Origin: an uncultured Lachnospiraceae bacterium
Lineage (GTDB): Bacteria; Bacillota; Clostridia; Lachnospirales; Lachnospiraceae
Direction of reading: 5' to 3'
DNA: 5,501 nucleotides
NCBI GenBank assembly: GCA_902797705.1
Contig: CADBTX010000164.1
Location: 1 to 5,501 of the forward strand
The notes below the pieces were generated by a model. That model was not told the DNA's origin, made no database searches, and saw only the letters and a list, made by a program, of their open reading frames with translations. Below, piece after piece: positions 1 to 4,732 of the stretch. The position numbers and the translations under genes were made by a program. Every line of letters starts with the position of its first letter. Positions within the stretch are counted from its first letter, which is position 1.

Positions 1-56
1 AGTGCGCTGTTCCTGTACTGGTTATCAAAAACATGAGGCGAAATCTCATGGATCAT
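1..56 (-). CDS. 5' end of a gene cut by the window edge; possibly a NUDIX NAD(+) diphosphatase
   Basis: Eighteen complete codons are visible, starting with ATG at 56-54 and reading MIHEISPHVFDNQYRNSA before the sequence runs out. A GGGAG ribosome binding site lies at 70-66 with a 9-nt spacer, the same motif and spacing as the pyrB site in this window. The gene begins 24 nt after the stop of the DUF2225 gene on the same strand, so it is probably the next gene of that operon. From memory, the opening pattern of I-x-x-I-x-P-H followed by a D-N-x-Y motif resembles the N-termini of clostridial NUDIX family NAD(+)/NADH diphosphatases (NudC-like). The catalytic NUDIX box is not in view, so the function is only a suggestion. 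A gene start here is well supported; the product name is not. Confidence 0.6.
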   Translation of the reverse strand, partial: MIHEISPHVFDNQYRNSA

Positions 57-65
57 TTCACTAAT

Positions 66-70
66 CTCCC
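66..70 (-). promoter_or_regulatory. Shine-Dalgarno site for the gene starting at 56
   Basis: The minus strand reads GGGAG here, followed by nine bases and then ATG at 56-54. It lies in the 24-nt gap after the DUF2225 stop codon and is the main evidence that a downstream gene starts there. Confidence 0.6.
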
Positions 71-80
71 ACCAATCCTT

Positions 81-902
81 TTACTCAAGTTTCTTTCTTA
101 TAAGAGGTGTCAGCTCATTCATCTTTTTTTGTACATTTGCGGGACAATCGCCGGCTTTTTTAGCATTATCCAGATATCTCCTGGCATCCTCCGTCTCTCC
201 GTTCAGGTAAAATAACGCAGCCAGAAGATAGTCAAAGACGGCCATTTCCATACCGCATATGGGGAATAATTCCGTTCCCCTTGCCACCTTAAAATTATTA
301 AGGGCAAATTTCATGAGTTTCCTCTCGGTATCCAGGCCCATGACAAAAGAATTCTTCACTGTCTCTCCGGCCTTTTCCATATCCTCTCTCCACCCGCGGA
401 TCAGCCAGGCACAGTACAGAGCGATATAGGCTCTTTTACTGACATTTATGCCGCCTATCATGGAGAAGGAAAGGGCAGAGCGGTACATGGGATAGGTATT
501 CTCATAGGTCCGGTCCGCGAATCTGTTGATCTTTCCCTCCATTCCCTCGATCATCCTGCTTTTTATGAGTCCCACTTCGCCGCTTGAGATCTCGTTAAAG
601 AACTTCTCATGATTCGAGTACCCGCAATGGGGGCATTGAATGACTTTATAGAGTGTGATATCGGCGTTTTTGAACCTGGGCCGGAGATCCAGATCGAAAT
701 CCTCCGCTATCAGCGTACCGCCTTTAATGGAGTCTGAAATAAAGTTCCTGCCGCAGATAGGGCAATCCATTTTCCGTTCCCTGAAAGCTGTCAGCAAGCC
801 CTTTCCCGGGTCCGACACTTTGATATCTGATTTTACACTTTGCGCTTCACTGCTTACCGTTGCCGGTATTGGTTCTGCATCTCCAGGCAAATGTCCCCGC
901 AT
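81..902 (-). CDS. DUF2225 family zinc-ribbon protein (273 aa)
   Basis: This is a predicted cytoplasmic protein of unknown function, recognised as DUF2225 (PF09986). Two CxxC knuckles lie at Cys47/Cys50 (in CPICGRNF) and Cys90/Cys93 (in CPHCGYSN), suited to binding one zinc ion. They are followed by the family-typical helical part with the motif RSALSFSMIGG (about 140-150) and a C-terminal TPR-like helical region (about 210-273) rich in Ala, Leu and Tyr. The first 44 residues are a polar, probably disordered extension. The start at 902 is chosen because GGGAGGG lies 3 nt before it. An alternative ATG at 770-768 (Met45, just before the first CxxC) has AGGGA with a 7-nt spacer and would give 229 aa. 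The gene follows the STAS-kinase gene after 59 nt and precedes another start by 24 nt, so it is likely an operon member. Its role is not known. Confidence 0.88.
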   Translation of the reverse strand: MRGHLPGDAEPIPATVSSEAQSVKSDIKVSDPGKGLLTAFRERKMDCPICGRNFISDSIKGGTLIAEDFDLDLRPRFKNADITLYKVIQCPHCGYSNHEKFFNEISSGEVGLIKSRMIEGMEGKINRFADRTYENTYPMYRSALSFSMIGGINVSKRAYIALYCAWLIRGWREDMEKAGETVKNSFVMGLDTERKLMKFALNNFKVARGTELFPICGMEMAVFDYLLAALFYLNGETEDARRYLDNAKKAGDCPANVQKKMNELTPLIRKKLE

Positions 903-905
903 GAT

Positions 906-912
906 CCCTCCC
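906..912 (-). promoter_or_regulatory. Shine-Dalgarno site supporting the DUF2225 start at 902
   Basis: The minus strand reads GGGAGGG, with GGAGG ending four bases before the ATG at 902-900. The match to anti-SD is strong but the spacing is slightly short. It favours the long form of the DUF2225 protein over the start at 770. Confidence 0.6.
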
Positions 913-917
913 GTAAC

Positions 918-954
918 GTATCTATTCAGAACCCACCGGATTCTGAATAGTTAC
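918..954 (-). other. Inverted repeat / mRNA hairpin between the STAS-kinase and DUF2225 genes
   Basis: Perfect 10-bp arms lie at 922-931 (CTATTCAGAA) and 941-950 (TTCTGAATAG) around a 9-nt loop. After one A-A mismatch, three more pairs extend the stem to 918/954. Neither strand has a T-run after it, so it is not a standard intrinsic terminator. On the minus-strand transcript it starts 8 nt past the STAS-kinase stop codon and ends 5 nt before the DUF2225 ribosome binding site. It could protect or process the mRNA between the two genes, tune translation, or be a protein-binding dyad; the sequence does not decide between these. Confidence 0.65.
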
Positions 955-961
955 CCCGTAA

Positions 962-2065
962 CTACTTTCTTCCGGAAACACTGTACTTATTTTCAAGCTT
1001 CAAAAGTATACGCTGCTTTAAGACGTAGTACTTTGAAAGGAGCTCGTTCATGGCATTGATCTCCTGCTCTTTGTTATTCATATACTTCTTGAAAAATGTA
1101 TTCCAGAATGCGATACATACCCGGCTGTTAACACCGTAGGTCCTTCTGCAATATCCTTCATCCGTTCTTTCGATAGCCACAAGGGACGCAAATAATCCCT
1201 GGAGGTCAAAGATGGAGCTGCCGTGGGCACTTCCCGCCATATCCAGGATCAGCATCTCGCCATCCCTTATCATTACAGAATTAAGATTGATATCTCCGTG
1301 AACGTACTTGTCGCTGTCGGGAATAGAGGAAATAATGGTTGAAAAGGCTGCGATCTTTGCGTCATCCTCATCTTTCAACATGCTGATCCACTCTCTGTAC
1401 CGGTCCTTGATATCCGGAAGGGTATTCCCCATGATCTCCGTCGAATGGAGTTCCTTCACGAAATCCGCAAACTGCTCAGCCAGTTCCGGCATCCTCTTTG
1501 GATCGTGGACTATGGCATATGCGAGAGAATGCATCTCCGCCTTTTCAAATACCAGCCCGTATCCCGACTCGCACTTTACAACGTCATAGGGGATCAGCGT
1601 GGGGATCCCGGCGATCATGGCAGTCTGTGAATATGATCTTTCCTTTTTGATCTCCTCTAAGGAAACATCCTTACCATAGACCTTTATCATCTCATCCTCG
1701 GAAAGCTGGAAGATCTCTCCGTTAATGGCAGAGCTTATCTTATGGCATCCCCTGATGGAAATGGTCCTCATCTTACGCTCGACATCCAGCATCTGCGTAA
1801 ATCCTGTGACATCAAATATGTCAAAGACTTCATCCGAAACATTGGTGATCCTTACAGGTTTTTTCAGCTTTTTCCTGACTTTCAGCAATACTCTCAGTCC
1901 CGCACTTGAAATATAGTTGAGATTAAGGGCATCAAATGCGATATTGATGTCTACCAGACCGGACAGCTCGGCCATTATCTCTTTTTCGATCCGGGCAATA
2001 TTATTTGAATCGATCCTCCCTGAAAGTTCGATGACCAGTTCCCCGTTTTCCATACGTGTATCCAT
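962..2065 (-). CDS. STAS domain fused to an APH-like kinase domain (367 aa)
   Basis: Residues 1-95 form a STAS (anti-sigma factor antagonist) domain: an opening MENGELVIELSGRID strand pattern and the phospho-acceptor loop YISSAGLRVLL, where Ser54 aligns with the phosphorylated Ser of SpoIIAA/RsbV. Residues of about 100-367 resemble the aminoglycoside phosphotransferase/choline kinase fold, closest to TIGR02172 as I recall that family. IKVY holds the likely ATP-binding Lys128, Glu142 is the likely partner, GIPT and GYGLVFEK follow, then the catalytic loop VHGDINLNSVMI (Asp258) and LILDMAG (metal Asp275) with a closing FDL. The usual Asn of HGDxxxxN is Ser263. There is no membrane segment. Start: the GAGG at 2077-2074 lies 8 nt before ATG 2065. 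The frame is open to an ATG at 2164, but the promoter lies inside that extension. First gene of a probable operon with DUF2225. The substrate, and whether the kinase acts on its own STAS domain, are unknown. Confidence 0.87.
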   Translation of the reverse strand: MDTRMENGELVIELSGRIDSNNIARIEKEIMAELSGLVDINIAFDALNLNYISSAGLRVLLKVRKKLKKPVRITNVSDEVFDIFDVTGFTQMLDVERKMRTISIRGCHKISSAINGEIFQLSEDEMIKVYGKDVSLEEIKKERSYSQTAMIAGIPTLIPYDVVKCESGYGLVFEKAEMHSLAYAIVHDPKRMPELAEQFADFVKELHSTEIMGNTLPDIKDRYREWISMLKDEDDAKIAAFSTIISSIPDSDKYVHGDINLNSVMIRDGEMLILDMAGSAHGSSIFDLQGLFASLVAIERTDEGYCRRTYGVNSRVCIAFWNTFFKKYMNNKEQEINAMNELLSKYYVLKQRILLKLENKYSVSGRK

Positions 2066-2073
2066 GTAATATA

Positions 2074-2080
2074 CCTCACC
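2074..2080 (-). promoter_or_regulatory. Shine-Dalgarno site fixing the STAS-kinase start at 2065
   Basis: The minus strand reads GGTGAGG here, with 8 nt to the ATG at 2065-2063. No comparable site precedes the upstream in-frame ATG at 2164, so the shorter 367-residue protein is preferred. Confidence 0.65.
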
Positions 2081-2102
2081 GCAGGCAGATGTACCCCGTC
2101 CG

Positions 2103-2114
2103 TTTCCGAAGAAA
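2103..2114 (-). other. Small UUCG-tetraloop hairpin in the STAS-kinase leader
   Basis: On the minus strand, TTTC and GAAA flank TTCG, giving the stable C(UUCG)G loop on a short, A/U-rich 4-bp stem. It lies in the predicted leader of about 64 nt and has no T-run after it. It may be a local leader fold; no riboswitch architecture is visible around it. Confidence 0.3.
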
Positions 2115-2135
2115 AACAAGTTATAAGTGAATTTA

Positions 2136-2164
2136 ATTTTAACACATTCTGATACAAACTCCAA
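2136..2164 (-). promoter_or_regulatory. Sigma-A type promoter of the STAS-kinase operon
   Basis: On the minus strand there is a -35 box TTGGAG (2164-2159), a 17-nt spacer and a -10 box TAAAAT (2141-2136). The -10 box is preceded by TGT, an extended -10 element. The predicted transcript starts near 2129, leaving a leader of about 64 nt before the ATG at 2065. The -35 box lies 60 bp from the -35 box of the divergent promoter for the plus-strand gene. Confidence 0.65.
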
Positions 2165-2224
2165 AAGTATCGGAAAGAAGACGGCTTAACGAAGGTCAGA
2201 TCCGTAAAGATAAGTGGGGTTCAG

Positions 2225-2253
2225 TTGGAAAAAATGCCGATCCCTACTATAAT
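2225..2253 (+). promoter_or_regulatory. Sigma-A type promoter of the DUF5050-like gene, placed for a leaderless mRNA
   Basis: There is a -35 box TTGGAA (2225-2230), a 17-nt spacer and a consensus -10 box TATAAT (2248-2253). Counting the last base of the -10 as position -7 puts +1 exactly on A2260, the A of the ATG. The only other nearby purine start, G2257, would leave a leader of three bases. Confidence 0.72.
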
Positions 2254-2259
2254 AGGGCT

Positions 2260-3276
2260 ATGAATAAACGTACTAATGTCATAGTCATCATACTTGCCAT
2301 TATCGTAGCGGCGCTGATCGTGGTATCCGGTATTTTGGGACGGATAAAGGATAACCCTCCGGGAACAAGGGGGAATACAGCCGGAAATCTCATGAATTCC
2401 GGAATGTTCACCGAGGATAACGGAGTGGTATATTTCCATAATTACAGTGCCGGCGGTGCCCTCTCATCAATGAATCCCGACGAGACCGGAAGGAAGCTTA
2501 TCGTGGACTCCGATGTGGAATTCATAAATTCCTGCGGAGACTATCTCTACTACTACCAGAAGGATCATAATGACGAAGGGGATCTGGCTTTTTTATCCCA
2601 CAATCTGGGTGTTTACAGGGCGAAAAAGGACGGCTCTGACAGGGTATGCCTCCTTAAAAAACCGGTGACCGTGGTGAACCTTATCGACAGCTTCGTTTAT
2701 TACTGCTTTCAGAATGACGAGACCGGAGCTCTCGGTATCTCAAGAAAGACCATACAGAATAAGAATCCGGAGACCCTGACCGATCTCACGGTGACCCCTT
2801 ATATGTATTTTAACGGCAGTTTTTATTATGCAGGACAGGACGGAGATCACGATCTCCACGCCTTTAATATCGAAACCTGCACCGACACCACCCTCTTTGA
2901 GGGAAGCGTATGGAACCCGCTTCTGGACGAAAAGAACGGCGTGGTATATTACATGAAACCAAAGGACAATTACAGACTGTACAGAAGACCTCTCTTCGGA
3001 GGGGAAGACAGCGAGGAAAGGCTCACTGAGGACAGGGTCGACTGCTACAATATAGCTTTTGACTCGGGGTATATCTACTATCAGAAAAACTCACAGGATG
3101 ATCCGGCTCTTATGCGGCTTAGGCTTGACGGATCGGATCCGGAGAGGGTCATTTCCGGAAATTATACGGATATCAATATCACAAGCCTCTATGTCTATTT
3201 CCGGTCATTTGATGACGAAGCCTCCTGTTTTCACCAGAGTATAGCAGGGCCCGTGGCGCCGGCGCCCTTTATCTGA
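2260..3276 (+). CDS. Membrane-anchored Tyr-rich repeat protein, DUF5050-like (338 aa)
   Basis: This protein is probably tethered to the cell membrane and displayed outside; its function is unknown. Residues 7-27 are one hydrophobic helix after a basic start (MNKRTN). There is no lipobox Cys, so it reads as a signal anchor. The rest carries seven recurrences of an aromatic strand motif: VVYF 56-59, YLYYY 95-99, FVYYC 145-149, SFYYA 187-191, VVYYM 228-232, YIYYQ 271-275 and YVYF 311-314. They are spaced 39-50 residues apart, several followed by a K/R-x-DG turn (KKDGS, RLDGS). This is the DUF5050 (PF16472) pattern and suggests a beta-propeller. The ATG at 2260 is the only ATG, GTG or TTG in frame after the upstream stop at 2140. 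No usable ribosome binding site precedes it (AGGG is only 2 nt away). It is divergent from the STAS-kinase gene and convergent with pyrI. No catalytic motif is visible. Confidence 0.82.
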   Translation: MNKRTNVIVIILAIIVAALIVVSGILGRIKDNPPGTRGNTAGNLMNSGMFTEDNGVVYFHNYSAGGALSSMNPDETGRKLIVDSDVEFINSCGDYLYYYQKDHNDEGDLAFLSHNLGVYRAKKDGSDRVCLLKKPVTVVNLIDSFVYYCFQNDETGALGISRKTIQNKNPETLTDLTVTPYMYFNGSFYYAGQDGDHDLHAFNIETCTDTTLFEGSVWNPLLDEKNGVVYYMKPKDNYRLYRRPLFGGEDSEERLTEDRVDCYNIAFDSGYIYYQKNSQDDPALMRLRLDGSDPERVISGNYTDINITSLYVYFRSFDDEASCFHQSIAGPVAPAPFI

Positions 3277-3290
3277 CATTGATCCGGCAG

Positions 3291-3320
3291 AAAAAAAACG
3301 CCGGAGCCTCTGCCCCGGCG
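3291..3320 (-). terminator. Intrinsic terminator after pyrI
   Basis: On the minus strand, CGCCGG (3320-3315) pairs with CCGGCG (3304-3299). An A-C mismatch and two further pairs lie inside, and eight T residues follow (3298-3291). It starts 15 nt after the pyrI stop codon and should end the ilvE-pyrB-pyrI transcript. It cannot work for the plus-strand gene, which meets the A-run first and has no T-run after the stem. Confidence 0.88.
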
Positions 3321-3335
3321 GCGTAGATACAAAGA

Positions 3336-3791
3336 TCATGAAGGATCGTATTTTGTTTCGCAGAACTTACACCTGTAAGTCCCGGTCTTTGCGTCCGTAA
3401 GAACGAATATCTGATCCAGCTCCCGTTCCGTACTTGTGATACAACGGGGATTCTTGCATGAGATAACATTTTTTATCTCCTTCGGAAGCTCCATTCTGGG
3501 ACGCTCGATTATCTCGCCGTTCTGTATTATGTCAACCGTTGCCGTATGATCAAGAAATGCAATGATATCCAGGTCGTACTTCCTGAGGGGAGTCTCGACC
3601 TTTATCATATCCTTCCTTCCCATCTTCATACTGAGGGCGTTTGTTATTATGGCTACAGCGCAGTCCAGTTTATTCAACCCGAGATCATGGTAGATCCTCA
3701 TGCCGTTTCCGGGATTGATATGGTCTATAACAAAGCCTTCCTCTATTTTGCCCACATGGAGCTTGTACTGGGTTCTTTCTTTTTCAGCCAT
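3336..3791 (-). CDS. pyrI: Aspartate carbamoyltransferase regulatory subunit (151 aa)
   Basis: PyrI binds the nucleotide effectors (ATP, CTP, UTP in the enteric enzyme) and joins the PyrB trimers into the allosteric class B holoenzyme. The N-terminal effector domain (about 1-100) shows VIDHINPG (Asp23, His24) and GRKDMIKVE, where Lys64 matches the nucleotide-contacting Lys60 of E. coli. The C-terminal zinc domain has the four expected cysteines, Cys112, Cys117, Cys141 and Cys144, as C-x4-C and C-x2-C. The length is normal for the family. The ATG at 3791-3789 is preferred: AAGGTG lies 5 nt before it, and it overlaps the pyrB stop as TGATG, implying translational coupling. A GTG one codon earlier (3794) is possible but only 2 nt from that site. 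Last gene before the terminator at 3291-3320. Effector response cannot be read from the sequence. Confidence 0.96.
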   Translation of the reverse strand: MAEKERTQYKLHVGKIEEGFVIDHINPGNGMRIYHDLGLNKLDCAVAIITNALSMKMGRKDMIKVETPLRKYDLDIIAFLDHTATVDIIQNGEIIERPRMELPKEIKNVISCKNPRCITSTERELDQIFVLTDAKTGTYRCKFCETKYDPS

Positions 3792-4714
3792 CACTTCACC
3801 TTGATTTCCAGCAGCTTAAGTATCAATGCCATCCTTATGTACATTCCGTACCTTACCTGCTCAAAGTAAACCGCTCTTGGGTCATCATCTATTTCCGTTG
3901 CTATCTCATTCACCCTGGGAAGTGGATGGAGCACCAGCATTTCCTTTCCTGCCAGATCCATCTTCTTCTTGTCCAGGATGTAAAAATCCTTCAAACGTAC
4001 ATAGTCCTCTTCGTTGAAGAAGCGCTCTCTCTGTACTCTTGTCATATAGAGGACATCCAGCGAGGGCAGTACCTCTTCCAGCTTCGTGACCTCTCTGAAA
4101 GCGATATTGTTCTGGATAAGAAGGTCATCACGTATGTAGCTGGGAAGCATCAGCTCCTTCGGAGAAATAAAGATGAACTTTACGTTGTCGTATCTTACAA
4201 GTGCCTTTATAAGGGAATGGACCGTTCTTCCGAACTTCAGGTCTCCGCACATACCCACGGTCAGGTTGTCAAAATGTCCCTTTAAGGCCTTTATGGTCAT
4301 CAGATCCGTTAAGGTCTGGGTGGGATGCTGATGTCCGCCGTCTCCCGCGTTTATTACGGGGATATCCGACTTCTCCGCCGCCACCAGAGCCGCACCCTCT
4401 TTGGGATGTCTCATTGCACAGATATCGGCAAATTTGGACATGACCCTTATGGTATCGGCCACGGTCTCTCCCTTTGTGGCCGATGATGAGTCTGCGGAAT
4501 GGAAGCCCATGGTACGTCCTCCCAGCCTCAGCATTGCAGCTTCAAAGGAAAGCCTCGTTCTGGTACTTGGCTCGTAGAACAGTGTGGCCAGCACCTTTCC
4601 TTCACAGGTCTTTGAATACTTTTCGGGATTTTTCATTATATCCATGGCAGTATCCATAAGGCCGTTCAATTCTTCCACTGAAAGATCCAGCGGTGACAAT
4701 ATGCATCTTGGCAT
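3791..4714 (-). CDS. pyrB: Aspartate carbamoyltransferase catalytic subunit (307 aa)
   Basis: PyrB joins carbamoyl phosphate and L-aspartate to give N-carbamoyl-L-aspartate, the committed step of UMP synthesis in the cytoplasm. All signature parts are present: the carbamoyl-phosphate loop [13 protein letters not shown] (Ser50-Arg54), the 80s loop SSSATKGET with Lys81, HPTQTLTD with His130 and Gln133, GRTVHSL with Arg163, the aspartate-binding TRVQRERF with Arg226 and Gln228, and HPLPRVNEI (263-271). The length matches E. coli PyrB (about 310 aa) and no key residue is missing. The start is supported by GGGAG at 4728-4724 with a 9-nt spacer. The gene lies 18 nt downstream of ilvE and overlaps pyrI by one base. 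No pyrimidine attenuator is seen between ilvE and pyrB, so any such control would act upstream of ilvE, outside the window. Confidence 0.98.
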   Translation of the reverse strand: MPRCILSPLDLSVEELNGLMDTAMDIMKNPEKYSKTCEGKVLATLFYEPSTRTRLSFEAAMLRLGGRTMGFHSADSSSATKGETVADTIRVMSKFADICAMRHPKEGAALVAAEKSDIPVINAGDGGHQHPTQTLTDLMTIKALKGHFDNLTVGMCGDLKFGRTVHSLIKALVRYDNVKFIFISPKELMLPSYIRDDLLIQNNIAFREVTKLEEVLPSLDVLYMTRVQRERFFNEEDYVRLKDFYILDKKKMDLAGKEMLVLHPLPRVNEIATEIDDDPRAVYFEQVRYGMYIRMALILKLLEIKVK

Positions 4715-4732
4715 TTTCGTTTTCTCCCGGAA

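Noticed and set aside
27..50. Hairpin CATGAG/CTCATG followed by five T residues on the minus strand, resembling a terminator after the DUF2225 gene.
   Set aside because: The stem is short and A/T-rich, and it lies inside codons 3-10 of a well-supported downstream gene start (ATG at 56 with GGGAG), so it is probably a coincidence.
655..1059. 134-codon plus-strand open frame.
   Set aside because: It is the antisense shadow of the DUF2225 start, the intergenic hairpin and the end of the STAS-kinase gene; it has no SD or recognisable domain.
2066..2164. Longer reading of the STAS-kinase gene starting at the ATG at 2164.
   Set aside because: The extension overlaps the promoter (2136-2164), has no ribosome binding site, and its residues do not look like STAS sequence. 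The ATG at 2065 has a good SD.
2221..2439. 72-codon minus-strand open frame over the DUF5050-like gene start.
   Set aside because: It is the reverse complement of the signal-anchor codons and promoter of the plus-strand gene; no SD or domain.
3235..3276. Possible frameshift at the end of the DUF5050-like protein, because the last residues (GPVAPAPFI) look compositionally unlike the rest.
   Set aside because: The final repeat still fits the family pattern of a strand followed by a G-x-P/F ending, and the other frames give no better ending. The Pro/Ala run reflects the GC-rich palindrome.
3792..3794. GTG as the pyrI start codon.
   Set aside because: It is only 2 nt from the AAGGTG site, whereas the adjacent ATG at 3791 has a 5-nt spacer and a typical TGATG stop-start overlap.
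3546..3869. 107-codon plus-strand open frame.
   Set aside because: It is antisense to the pyrI/pyrB junction and has no supporting start signals or family resemblance.
3926..4285. 119-codon plus-strand open frame.
   Set aside because: It lies wholly antisense to pyrB, whose motifs are all intact; it is low in identifiable protein features.
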